Source: JBBQXK01 sp038209775
GTDB taxonomy: Bacteria; Pseudomonadota; Alphaproteobacteria; Rhodobacterales; Rhodobacteraceae
DNA: 64,000 bases
NCBI GenBank assembly: GCA_038209775.1
Contig: JBBQXK010000005.1
Span: 62,001 to 126,000 of the forward strand
Direction of reading: 5' to 3'
Shown: piece by piece, positions 8,144 through 16,409 of the stretch
How positions within the stretch are numbered: the first letter of the stretch is position 1
Layout of the letters: the number at the start of each line of letters is the position of its first letter
Translations under genes and position numbers: made by a program
Notes under the pieces: generated by a model
What the model was told of the DNA's origin: nothing
What the model saw: the letters and a program-made list of their open reading frames with translations, nothing else
The model's database searches: none

Positions 8144-9022
8144 ATGGCACTCGATGGATATACCGATCAGACGCTGTCCCGCCAAGCGATGAAGGCCGAG
8201 CTTCTGGATGCCGAGACCGAGTTGCGCCTTGCCTACGCCTGGCGCGACCAGCGGGACGAGGCGGCGCTGCACAGGCTTATCACTGCCTACATGCGGCTGG
8301 CGATCAGCATGGCCGCGAAATTCCGCCGCTACGGCGCGCCGATGAACGATCTCATTCAAGAGGCCAGCCTTGGCCTGATGAAAGCCGCCGACAAGTTCGA
8401 CCCCGACCGGGGCGTGCGGTTTTCGACCTATGCCGTGTGGTGGATCAAGGCTTCGATCCAGGACTATGTGATGCGCAACTGGTCGATGGTGCGCACCGGG
8501 TCCACCAGCAGCCAGAAATCGCTGTTCTTCAACCTGCGCCGTGTGCAGGCCAAGTTGGAGCGTGAGGCGTCGCAGGCCGGTGAGGTTCTGGACGGACACC
8601 AGCTGCGTGAAAGGATCGCGCAAGAGGTGGGCGTGCCCCTGTCGGATGTCGAGATGATGGAGGGGCGGCTGGCCGGGTCCGACTTTTCGCTGAACGCCAC
8701 GCAGTCATCCGATGACGAGGGGCGCGAGTGGATCGACGCGCTGGAGGATGACGGCGTGCAGGCCGCCGAAGTGGTCGAAACCCGGCACGACGCCACCCGC
8801 CTGCGCGGCTGGCTGGTGCATGCCATGGCCGCCCTGAACAGCCGTGAGCGGTTCATCGTGACCGAGCGCAAACTGCGCGAAGCGCCCCGTACGCTGGAAT
8901 CGCTGGGCGAAGAGTTGGGCCTGTCGAAAGAACGCGTGCGCCAGCTTGAGGTTGCGGCCTTTGCCAAGATGCGCCGTAACCTCGAAGGCCAGTCGCGCGA
9001 GGTGTTTCATTTTCTGGTGTGA
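8144..9022 (+). CDS. rpoHII: RNA polymerase sigma factor RpoHII (heat-shock / singlet-oxygen type)
   Basis: A 292-residue sigma-70 family factor of the RpoH group. The N-terminus MALDGYTDQTLSRQAMKAEL and the core VRFSTYAVWWIKASIQDYV, NWSMVRTGSTSSQKSLFFN identify the RpoHII branch rather than RpoHI. Region 2 spans roughly residues 40-120, and region 4 ends with LGEELGLSKERVRQLEVAAF. In R. sphaeroides RpoHII acts downstream of RpoE in the response to photo-oxidative stress. The ATG at 8144 is preferred because homology begins exactly there, although the frame is open further upstream. Confidence 0.93.
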   Translation: MALDGYTDQTLSRQAMKAELLDAETELRLAYAWRDQRDEAALHRLITAYMRLAISMAAKFRRYGAPMNDLIQEASLGLMKAADKFDPDRGVRFSTYAVWWIKASIQDYVMRNWSMVRTGSTSSQKSLFFNLRRVQAKLEREASQAGEVLDGHQLRERIAQEVGVPLSDVEMMEGRLAGSDFSLNATQSSDDEGREWIDALEDDGVQAAEVVETRHDATRLRGWLVHAMAALNSRERFIVTERKLREAPRTLESLGEELGLSKERVRQLEVAAFAKMRRNLEGQSREVFHFLV

Positions 9023-9804
9023 TGTCGCTGCATTACCGCAGCACCAACGCCTTAGGAACGTCCGATCAAGTTGTCCGGCTGCGCCGAGGTGGCGGCCTGG
9101 TCGGTTTGAGAGGCGCTATGCGGGTTGCTGGCGTCGGTTTTCGCGGCTTCAGGTCCGCCATGAGGGCGGCAATGCGTATTTCGGGCAGCATTGTCCTCAT
9201 GCCATCAACCTTCTTCACACCAGAAACAGGTTGCCGAGCGCGAACAGCGTGAAGAGCCGGGCGCGGTTCTTGGCGATTGGCCGAACTGGCGCTTGATGAC
9301 GCGGAACGGATGCTCGACGCGTGCCCGGACCATCGCGATGATGCGGTTGGCCTGCTGGTCGAGCGGATGCAGGCCGCCCTTCGGGGCCTTGCGCATGACG
9401 CCCCGGACCTTGCCCGGCCCCGTGAACGCCGCATCGCGCGCGGCACTGGCATAGCCCTTGTCGGCCCAGACCGAGAACTCCCCGCCCTGCAGCAATGCGT
9501 CCCAGACGCGGGCGTCGTGCAGCTTGGCGGTCGAGGTCTCCAGGCTGTGGGTCACGCCACTGTCGGCATCAGCGCCGATGTGGGCCTTCATGCCGAAATA
9601 CCAGTCGTTTCCCTTCTTGGTGGACGACATTTCAGGATTGCGCGCCTGCCTTGTTCTTCATCGAGGACGGCGCGTCGATGATGGTCGCATCGACCAGGGT
9701 CCCTGAGCGCAGGGTGATGCCCTTGTCAGACAGGTGCGCGTTGCCCTCGGCAATGAGCGCCTCGGTCAGCCCATGCCGCTCCAGGAGATGCCGGGACTGA
9801 ACAT
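9023..9804 (-). mobile_element. Decayed IS5-family insertion sequence between rpoHII and nrdJ
   Basis: The 782 bases between the rpoHII stop and the nrdJ stop are largely a broken IS5-type element. Its transposase is recognisable from about 9797 down to 9215. Recognisable transposase sequence begins within about 10 bases of the nrdJ stop codon, and the 5' third of the transposase is missing. The other end is unclear: 9023-9214 is probably the non-coding tail of the element plus original intergenic DNA. I could not identify terminal inverted repeats or a target duplication. Confidence 0.75.
9215..9797 (-). pseudogene. IS5-family transposase pseudogene (truncated, two frame disruptions)
   Basis: The fragment starts inside the protein at SRHLLERHGLTEAL and continues through LVDATIIDAPSS, then a frame break near 9630, where 4 bases stand where 6 are expected before CCTGAAATG. 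The second block has KKGNDWYFGMKAHIGADADS, WADKGYASAARD and VRARVEHPFRVIKRQFG, the last carrying the E and K of the IS5 DDE signature. A second break near 9280 removes about seven codons, after which AKNRARLFTLFALGNLFLV finishes in another frame at 9215. It cannot encode an active transposase. Confidence 0.88.
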
Positions 9805-12081
9805 CTACCCACACCTGGAAAACCCGCACGACCCGCAGGTAAGGCACCCTTCGACCATCCGCAGGTCATAACTGCCACAGGACGGGCACGCCCGCCCGCG
9901 CGGGGCCTCGCCCACCACCATCGCCTCGGCCCGCGGGTCGGCCCGCGGGTCGGCCTTCAGGCCCAACCCCTCGCCTTCGATGAACCCGATGTCGATCAGG
10001 TGCCGCTCGATCACCCCGCCGATGGCGGCCAGGATTGACGGGATATACCGCCCCTCCATCCAGGCCCCGCCGCGCGGGTCGAACACCGCCTTCAGTTCCT
10101 CCACCACAAAGGAAATGTCACCCCCCCGCCGGAACACCGCCGAAATCATCCGGGTCAGTGCCACGGTCCAGGCGAAATGCTCCATGTTCTTCGAATTGAT
10201 GAACACCTCGAAAGGCCTGCGGTGCCCGGCGATGAGGATGTCGTTGATGGTGATGTAAAGGGCATGTTCCGACCCTGGCCATTTCACCTTGTACGTCTGC
10301 CCCTCCAGCGCCGCAGGCCGGTCGAGGGGTTCCGACAGATAGATCACCTCGCCCCCCCGCGCCTCGACCGGGGCCGCCTCGGACGACTCGGATACCGTCA
10401 GCACCGACCCCGTCACCGCATTCGGGCGATAGGTGGTACAGCCCTTGCAGCCCTGATCCCACGCCGCCATGTAGACCTGCTGAAATTCATCAAAACTGAT
10501 GTCTTCCGGGCAGTTGATGGTCTTGGAAATGCTCGAATCCACCCACTTCTGCGCCGCCGCCTGCATCCGCACATGGTCCAGGGGCGGCAGCGTCTGGGCG
10601 TTGACGAAATGGTCGGGCAAGGGGGCATCGCCGTACATCTCACGCCACCGGCGCACGGCGTAATCGACGACCTCTTCTTCGGTCCGGCTGCCGTCCTTTT
10701 GCAGCACCTTGCGGGTATAGGCATAGGCAAAGACCGGCTCGATCCCGGAACTCACGTTGCCCGCGTAAAGGCTGATCGTGCCCGTGGGCGCGACCGACGT
10801 CAGCAGCGCATTGCGGATGCCGTGGCTGCGGATCGCCCCACGCACGTCGTCATCCATATGCCGCAGCGACCCCGAGGCCAGATAGGGTTCCACGTCGAAC
10901 AAGGGAAACGCCCCCTTTTCGCGGGCAAGATCGGCTGAGGCGAGATACGCCGCCCGCGCAATCGCCTTCATCCAGGTTTCGGTCATGGCCACCGCCGCGT
11001 CCGACCCATAGCGCAGCCCGGTCAGCAACAGCGCATCCGCCAGCCCCGTCACCCCCAGCCCGATCCGCCGCTTGGCCCGCGCCTCGGTGGCCTGTTCCGG
11101 CAGGGGAAAGCGGCTGGCGTCCACCACATTGTCCATCATCCGCACGGCAACCCGCACCAGATCGTCCAGCGCGTCCATGTCCAGCACCGCCGCATCGGTG
11201 AACGCCCCGGTCACCAGCATCGGCAGGTTGACCGACCCCAGAAGGCAGGCGCCATAGGGCGGCAACGGCTGTTCGCCGCAGGGGTTGGTCGCGGCAATCG
11301 TTTCGCAATAGGCAAGGTTGTTCATCGTGTTGATCCGGTCGATGAAGATCACCCCCGGTTCCGCGAAATCATAGGTCGACCGCATGATCCGCGCCCACAG
11401 GTCGCGCGCCTGTACCGTGCGATACACCCGCCCGCCGAACCGCAACTCCCACGGCCCGTCCGCCTTGACCGCCGCCATGAACCCATCGGTCACCAGCACC
11501 GACAGGTTGAACATGCGCAGCCGTGCCGGGTCCTGCTTGGCCTCGATGAAGCCCTCGATGTCGGGGTGGTCACAGCGCATCGTGGCCATCATCGCGCCCC
11601 GGCGCGACCCCGCCGACATGATCGTGCGGCACATCGCATCCCACACATCCATGAACGACAACGGCCCCGACGCATCGGCGGCCACGCCATGCACCTCCGC
11701 ACCCTTGGGCCGGATCGTGCTGAAGTCATAGCCGATGCCACCGCCCTGCTGCATGGTCACAGCGGCCTCTTTCAGCATCTGGAATATGCCGTCCAGACTG
11801 TCGGGAATGGTGCCCATGACAAAGCAGTTGAACAGCGTCACCGACCGTTCCGTCCCCGCCCCCGCCGTGATCCGGCCCGCCGGCAAGAACCGGAACCCCT
11901 GCAGCGCGCGGTAGAACTTGTCCTCCCACAACGCCGGTTCGGTTTCGGTCGCGGCCAGCGCGCGGGCGATGCGCCGCCAGGTATCTTCGACCGTGCCGTC
12001 GATGGGCGTGCCATCGGCGGCCTTGAAGCGGTACTTCATGTCCCAGATCTGTTCGGCAATGGCGGCGGGAAAGGCGGACAT
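9805..12081 (-). CDS. nrdJ: Adenosylcobalamin-dependent ribonucleoside-diphosphate reductase NrdJ (class II)
   Basis: Reduces ribonucleotides to deoxyribonucleotides with a B12-generated thiyl radical, independent of oxygen. The 758-residue product from the ATG at 12081 (after GAGGG) shows the active-site loop NPCGEQPLPPYGACLLGS, VTMQQGGGIGYDFSTIRPKG, GSRRGAMMATMRCDHPDIEG and SVAPTGTISLYAGNVSSGIEP. It ends in the cysteine-rich tail CPSCGSYDLRMVEGCLTC followed by GSCGFSRCG, the expected family terminus. The gene therefore looks intact although an IS remnant begins right after its stop. A longer upstream frame is not supported by homology. Confidence 0.96.
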   Translation of the reverse strand: MSAFPAAIAEQIWDMKYRFKAADGTPIDGTVEDTWRRIARALAATETEPALWEDKFYRALQGFRFLPAGRITAGAGTERSVTLFNCFVMGTIPDSLDGIFQMLKEAAVTMQQGGGIGYDFSTIRPKGAEVHGVAADASGPLSFMDVWDAMCRTIMSAGSRRGAMMATMRCDHPDIEGFIEAKQDPARLRMFNLSVLVTDGFMAAVKADGPWELRFGGRVYRTVQARDLWARIMRSTYDFAEPGVIFIDRINTMNNLAYCETIAATNPCGEQPLPPYGACLLGSVNLPMLVTGAFTDAAVLDMDALDDLVRVAVRMMDNVVDASRFPLPEQATEARAKRRIGLGVTGLADALLLTGLRYGSDAAVAMTETWMKAIARAAYLASADLAREKGAFPLFDVEPYLASGSLRHMDDDVRGAIRSHGIRNALLTSVAPTGTISLYAGNVSSGIEPVFAYAYTRKVLQKDGSRTEEEVVDYAVRRWREMYGDAPLPDHFVNAQTLPPLDHVRMQAAAQKWVDSSISKTINCPEDISFDEFQQVYMAAWDQGCKGCTTYRPNAVTGSVLTVSESSEAAPVEARGGEVIYLSEPLDRPAALEGQTYKVKWPGSEHALYITINDILIAGHRRPFEVFINSKNMEHFAWTVALTRMISAVFRRGGDISFVVEELKAVFDPRGGAWMEGRYIPSILAAIGGVIERHLIDIGFIEGEGLGLKADPRADPRAEAMVVGEAPRGRACPSCGSYDLRMVEGCLTCGSCGFSRCG

Positions 12082-12190
12082 GGGGGCACCCTCAGGCGGT
12101 TGTGGATAACTGTGCGAAAGGACACAAGATAGGCCAATCGCCGCCCCTTGGCAACTTGCCGATGCCGCGCCCGGGGCTATAATCTCGGTC

Positions 12191-12613
12191 ATGATCCACA
12201 TCCTGAAACTCTGCGTCGGCGCGACCAGCATCGAGGACCTGACCGACTGGCAGCACAGCCAGCGGCACCGCTGGCCCGCCCGTCAGGCGGTACACGTGAC
12301 CCGCATGTGGCCCCGCCGCGAGGCCGACGTGCTGGAGGGCGGATCGCTCTACTGGGTCATCAAGGGCGTCATCCTGTGCCGCCAGCGCATCGTCGACCTG
12401 CAAGGCGTCACCGGCGACGACGGCATCGGGCGCTGCGCAATCCACCTCGACGCCGACATCATCCGTACCGAAGCCGCCCCCCGCCGCCCGTTTCAGGGCT
12501 GGCGCTATCTCGACCCCAAGGACACCCCGCGCGACCTGATGGCGGGCCGCCATAGGGAAGAGCCGCTGCCCGAGGGGCTGGCGCTGGCGCTGGCCGAGAT
12601 GGGGTTGCGGTAG
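12191..12613 (+). CDS. DUF1489 family protein
   Basis: A 140-residue protein recognised as DUF1489, a family common in alphaproteobacteria and often close to nrdJ. Typical phrases are HILKLCVGATSIEDLTDWQ, HVTRMWPRREADVLEGGSLY, VIKGVILCRQRIVDLQGV and RRPFQGWRYLDPKDTPRDL. No transmembrane segment or catalytic motif is evident. It is divergent from nrdJ with 109 bases between the two starts. Function is unknown. Confidence 0.85.
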   Translation: MIHILKLCVGATSIEDLTDWQHSQRHRWPARQAVHVTRMWPRREADVLEGGSLYWVIKGVILCRQRIVDLQGVTGDDGIGRCAIHLDADIIRTEAAPRRPFQGWRYLDPKDTPRDLMAGRHREEPLPEGLALALAEMGLR

Positions 12614-12679
12614 GCTATGTCCGCCTGTCGCGTTATCTATGCCTACCCTGCCACGACGCAGTAACAAAAATTCTGCGCC

Positions 12680-13288
12680 TTACTTCTCATAGTAAGCGTA
12701 GAACATGTGCGACGCGACCATTCCAATGTCTTGTGCTCGGGTCGCGCTCATTTTGTCATAGAGTGCCTGATCACCGACCGGCTCGGTCTTGATACCACCG
12801 CCCTGAGGATATCCATCTTTATAGACGGCCCAGCCGACGTTCGGCTGCCATTTCAGTTCCGGCGATTCGTCCACCGTCTTGACGATGACCTTGCCGTCTT
12901 TCAGCGCCTGCATGAATTCCGCGTGTTCTGGATAACGCGCGTCATATCCTGCGGCATCGCTTTTCAGAAAGTCCAGCACCTGCTGCCGGAAGGCCGCTTT
13001 GTCCTCGGGCACGTCGAGGCCGGAGAATTGCACCTCGACACTATCGCCACGTCCGGCGACCGCCCTGGCGATCTCGGACCCTGCGCCAAAATAATCGGTG
13101 GCGGCATTGGCGCTCAGTACGATTTTGGTGCCGCTGGCGTGCAGCGCCTTGTGGAGCGCCGCCGTCGTCGCTGTCATGGGGTTTGACACGCCATTGAGGA
13201 CTTCAGTCCGCCCCGATGCCGCGCCCGACCGAAGCAATTTCAGCGCAATCTGTGCGCCGCTTTGAAACGAAGATACTGCGCCGGTCAT
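12680..13288 (-). CDS. Hypothetical protein, 202 residues
   Basis: I do not recognise this protein. The ATG at 13288 is favoured because GGGGGGGAC lies just upstream; a TTG two codons earlier is the only other nearby choice. It has no signal peptide or membrane segment, is rich in Ala and charged residues, and looks soluble and mixed alpha/beta (EIARAVAGRGDSVEVQFSGL, HAEFMQALKDGKVIVKTVDE). Base composition is lower in GC than the flanking genes, and the gene sits in a 1.2-kb patch with little other coding sequence, so recent acquisition is plausible. Confidence 0.6.
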   Translation of the reverse strand: MTGAVSSFQSGAQIALKLLRSGAASGRTEVLNGVSNPMTATTAALHKALHASGTKIVLSANAATDYFGAGSEIARAVAGRGDSVEVQFSGLDVPEDKAAFRQQVLDFLKSDAAGYDARYPEHAEFMQALKDGKVIVKTVDESPELKWQPNVGWAVYKDGYPQGGGIKTEPVGDQALYDKMSATRAQDIGMVASHMFYAYYEK

Positions 13289-13802
13289 TCTCAAGTCCCC
13301 CCCGAAACACTACTGACCGGAATGCCAGACAATCCTTAAGACCAGGTTGCGTCACCTGCTTCGCTACGGCCAAAGCTGATGGAGAGATCCCTTAGAAACC
13401 ACACACCTGACGCCCCATCGGTCTCGCCCAGAAACCCTTCGATTGTCGGTCCTGACGTGACGAGGGGGGCAGACAGGGTGAATGCAGGATCGCGCATTAC
13501 AAAGCGCGCTTCGGAGAAAGCCAAGGCTTACCTTGCTGACCTGCCCCCACAACAAACCTCAAAATCGCTGCTTTGTGCCGGTGACACAAACGTTGGGTGC
13601 TGACGTGATCTGGCATTGCTTACCTTTGGCAACACGGTACCAAGCTTCAAATATGTACTGGCTGATCTCGCTCTGTCTTGCATTCGGACGGCCAGCGACA
13701 ACCACACTCGGTGGTATGTTTTGATGGAAAAGCACCCATCGGTCCGCGCTTGACTTTATCCCCCCCTTCCCTTTCCCCCCGCGCCACGCCACACCTGCCC
13801 CT
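13289..13802. other. Intergenic patch of lower GC with one doubtful small ORF
   Basis: These 514 bases separate the hypothetical gene from the EamA gene. On the minus strand 13336-13524 could encode 62 residues (containing SAPLVTSGPTIEGFLGETDG), which would sit just upstream of the 202-residue gene. It lacks an ATG with a ribosome site and I recognise no family. Another minus-strand frame at 13559-13912 runs into the EamA gene and is probably spurious. No hairpin terminator, repeat or RNA gene was found. Confidence 0.4.
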
Positions 13803-14672
13803 ATGTCCCGCCCGCTCTGGCTGATCGCCGCCCCTGTCCTGTTCCTCATCCTCTGGTCGGCCGGCTTTGCCATCGCGAAACTCGGCCTGCAGCATGCCGA
13901 ACCGATGACCATCCTTGCCCTGCGCTATGGCCTCGCTCTGGCGGTGCTGGTCCCGGTGGCACTGGTCCTGCGGGTACGGATGCCGGCCACGCCGCGTCAA
14001 TGGGCGGATGTGGCCATCGTGGGCTTCCTCATCCAGGTGGTGTACTTCGGCCTGTGCTACATCGCGTTCAAGTCCGGTGTCACGGCGGGCGGCGTGGCCA
14101 TCGTCGTCTGCCTGCAACCCATCCTTGTGGCGCTGCTGGCCCCACGTCTGGTGGGCGAGGTTACCGGACGGCGGGGGTGGATGGGCCTCGCGCTGGGCCT
14201 GATCGGGGCGGCGGCGGTGATCCTGTCGCGGTCCGAGGTGGGGGCATCCACCCTCTTCGGCGTGGCCTGCACGGTGGTGGCGCTTTTGGGTATCACGGCG
14301 GGCACCCTGTGGGAAAAGCGGTTCGGCGTCACCCATCACCCGGTGGCCGCGAACCTGATCCAGTATGCGGTGGGGCTGGCCTTTGCCCTGCCCGCCGCCT
14401 GGGCCACCGAAACCATGGTCGTCCGCTGGGATGCGACGATGGTCGGGGTGATGGCCTATCTGGTGCTTGGCAACTCGCTTCTGGCGATGACCCTCCTCCT
14501 TGCGATGATCCGCGCTGGCGAGGTGTCGCGGGTGTCCGCACTGTTCTATCTGGTGCCGCCCCTGTCGGCCCTCATCGCATGGCCGCTTCTGGGTGAGGCG
14601 ATGCCGCCTTTGGCATGGGCCGGCATGGCGCTGGCCGCCCTCGGCGTGGCGTTGGTCAGCCGCAGGGCCTGA
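13803..14672 (+). CDS. EamA/DMT-superfamily transporter
   Basis: A 289-residue inner-membrane protein with about ten hydrophobic helices in two repeated EamA halves: LFLILWSAGFAIAKLGLQHA at the N-terminus and the second half from about residue 145 (LGITAGTLWEKRFG) to VSALFYLVPPLSALIAWPLL. The family exports amino acids, metabolites or drugs, and the substrate cannot be inferred. It runs towards hpaH, with 6 bases between the stops. Confidence 0.9.
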   Translation: MSRPLWLIAAPVLFLILWSAGFAIAKLGLQHAEPMTILALRYGLALAVLVPVALVLRVRMPATPRQWADVAIVGFLIQVVYFGLCYIAFKSGVTAGGVAIVVCLQPILVALLAPRLVGEVTGRRGWMGLALGLIGAAAVILSRSEVGASTLFGVACTVVALLGITAGTLWEKRFGVTHHPVAANLIQYAVGLAFALPAAWATETMVVRWDATMVGVMAYLVLGNSLLAMTLLLAMIRAGEVSRVSALFYLVPPLSALIAWPLLGEAMPPLAWAGMALAALGVALVSRRA

Positions 14673-14678
14673 GGGGCG

Positions 14679-15479
14679 TCAGGCAAAGGTCACCGACACC
14701 TGCCCGAAGGCGCCAAAGTCGGCATGGAACCGGCTGCCCGGCGGGGCCTCGATCGGGCGGATGAAACTGCCCGACAGCACGATATCCCCCGCCGACAGCC
14801 CCATCCCATACACCGCAAGCCGGTGCACCAGCCACAGGATGCCCGTCACCGGATCGTCCAGCACACCTGCCCCAAGGCCGGTCTCCTCAACCACCCCGTT
14901 GCGCTTGACGATGGCAGGGGTCCAGCGCAGGTCATGCGCCGTCACGCCATGGCGCTGCAAACCCAGCACGATCCCCGCATTGGCGGCATTGTCAGCCACG
15001 GTATCGAAAATCCGGCGCGGCGCACCCGTCGCCGGATCGGCCCGCAGGATGCGCGTATCAAGGATTTCCAGCGCCGGGGCCACCCGCCCGGTTGCGGCAA
15101 TCACCTCGTCCCGCATCACCCCTGCCCCCGACAGGTCCGCCTGCATGATAAACGCTATCTCGGCCTCCACCCGTGGCTGGATGAACCGGCCCACAGGCAC
15201 CGTGGCCCCGTCGGCAAACAGCATGTCATCCAGCAGCACCCCTGAATCCGGCGTCTCGATCCCCAGTGCCATCTGCATGGCACGGCTGGTCAGCCCGATC
15301 TTCCAGCCGATCACGCCCGCCCCCCCCGCCCGCTTCAGCGCCACGAACGCCGCCTGCACGGCATAGGCGTCGTCCAGCGTGACGCCCGGATACTGCACCG
15401 ACAACAGACCAATCTGCCTGCCGTTGCGTTCCGCCTGAAACAGCGCCCGCGCCGCCCCCTCGATCTCGCCCTCGGTCAT
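14679..15479 (-). CDS. hpaH: 2-oxo-hept-4-ene-1,7-dioate hydratase HpaH
   Basis: Hydrates 2-oxo-hept-4-ene-1,7-dioate in homoprotocatechuate meta-cleavage, giving the substrate for the HpaI aldolase. The 266-residue product belongs to the hydratase/decarboxylase family: GWKIGLTSRAMQMALGIETP, IQPRVEAEIAFIM, ALEILDTRI, FDTVADNAANAGIVLG and LSGSFIRPIEAPPGSRFHAD. The start codon overlaps the hpaG stop as GGATGA, so it is the last, coupled gene of the hpa operon. Upstream in-frame sequence belongs to hpaG. Confidence 0.93.
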   Translation of the reverse strand: MTEGEIEGAARALFQAERNGRQIGLLSVQYPGVTLDDAYAVQAAFVALKRAGGAGVIGWKIGLTSRAMQMALGIETPDSGVLLDDMLFADGATVPVGRFIQPRVEAEIAFIMQADLSGAGVMRDEVIAATGRVAPALEILDTRILRADPATGAPRRIFDTVADNAANAGIVLGLQRHGVTAHDLRWTPAIVKRNGVVEETGLGAGVLDDPVTGILWLVHRLAVYGMGLSAGDIVLSGSFIRPIEAPPGSRFHADFGAFGQVSVTFA

Positions 15480-16336
15480 CCGTCCACCACCCCGTTGCGC
15501 AACACTCCGATCCCCGGCGACGACACCTCGACCACATCGCCGGGCCGCAGCCAGACCGGCGGGTTGAGCCGCGCCCCTGCACCAACCGGCGTGCCGGTCA
15601 CGATGATGTCGCCCGCCACCAGCGTGGTGAATGTGCTGATGTAGGCGATCTGGCGCGCCACCGGGAACAGCATCCGCCCGGTCCGGTCCGACTGGCGCAC
15701 CTCGCCGTTCACCCGGGTCTCCAATACCACATCCACAATCTGCGCAAGGTCGCTGAACGGCACCAGCCAAGGCCCCAGCGCCCCCGACCCGTCCCAGTTC
15801 TTGCCCTGCGTCACGTTGAACTTCGCATGCCGCACCCAGTCGCGGATGGTGCCCTCGTTGCACAGGGTCAGCGCCGCGATATGGCCCAGCGCATCGGCTT
15901 CGGCAATCCGCCGCCCCCCTTTGCCAATCACCACCGCAATCTCGCCCTCATAATCCAGTTGCGCGCTTTCGGGTGGCCGGGTCAGCGCCACCCCATGCCC
16001 CACGAACGACCGCGCAAACCGCGGGAACAGCGACATGTTCGGCGGCGCCTCCTGCCCGTCCTTGTACTCGGCATTGCGGTCGGGAAAGTTCACCCCCACG
16101 CAGATGATCTTCTCCGCATCCGGCACCGGAATGTCATAGACAAACCCGCCCTCGGGATGCGTCACCGCACGCCCCCGCGCCGCCTCCAGCACCTGCGCCA
16201 ACGCCCCCGCCCCGATCACCCCCCGCAACGTTGGCCATTGCGGGAAGGCTGGCGCAAGATCGACAAACCCGCCCGCCACCACCGCCCCCCAGGTCTGCTG
16301 TCCCGCAGTCCGCACCGTCGCCAGCCGCCCGCTCAT
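15476..16336 (-). CDS. hpaG: HpaG-type fumarylacetoacetate-hydrolase-fold isomerase/decarboxylase
   Basis: A 286-residue FAH-family enzyme. In this operon it should act as 5-oxopent-3-ene-1,2,5-tricarboxylate decarboxylase and/or 2-hydroxyhepta-2,4-diene-1,7-dioate isomerase. Motifs: IICVGVNFPDRNAEY, DYEGEIAVVIGKGGR with metal-binding acidic residues, CNEGTIRDWVRHAKFNVTQG and GDIIVTGTPVGAGARLNPP. The ATG at 16336 follows AAGGGGA; a start six codons upstream is possible. A stem-loop repeat separates it from hpaD, and it overlaps hpaH. A single FAH gene must cover both steps here or act with another elsewhere. Confidence 0.88.
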   Translation of the reverse strand: MSGRLATVRTAGQQTWGAVVAGGFVDLAPAFPQWPTLRGVIGAGALAQVLEAARGRAVTHPEGGFVYDIPVPDAEKIICVGVNFPDRNAEYKDGQEAPPNMSLFPRFARSFVGHGVALTRPPESAQLDYEGEIAVVIGKGGRRIAEADALGHIAALTLCNEGTIRDWVRHAKFNVTQGKNWDGSGALGPWLVPFSDLAQIVDVVLETRVNGEVRQSDRTGRMLFPVARQIAYISTFTTLVAGDIIVTGTPVGAGARLNPPVWLRPGDVVEVSSPGIGVLRNGVVDG

Positions 16337-16344
16337 CACCCCAT

Positions 16345-16402
16345 CCCCTTTCATCTTTGCACAAGTATCCTCGGGGGGTCCGGGGGGCAGACAGCCCCCC
16401 GG
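16345..16402. repeat. Dispersed stem-loop repeat, copy A
   Basis: Conserved block CCCCTTTCATC, CAAGTATCC, CGGGGGGTC ending in a perfect 9-bp stem (16380-16388 with 16394-16402, loop AGACA). Two further copies of the same block occur at 46786 and 62519. It lies between the hpaD stop and the hpaG start, so on the transcribed strand it may affect expression inside the hpa operon. I know of similar G-rich stem-loops as common intergenic repeats in Rhodobacteraceae; no function is established. Confidence 0.75.
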
Positions 16403-16409
16403 CCTCGGT

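Noticed and set aside
9060..9075. Short match (ATCAAGTTGT) between the IS remnant tail and 57740 as a second IS end
   Set aside because: Only about 13 of 14 bases match, with no extension on either side, so chance is a sufficient explanation.
13559..13912. 117-residue minus-strand ORF running into the EamA gene
   Set aside because: More than 100 bases overlap the well-supported EamA start and the sequence resembles no family.
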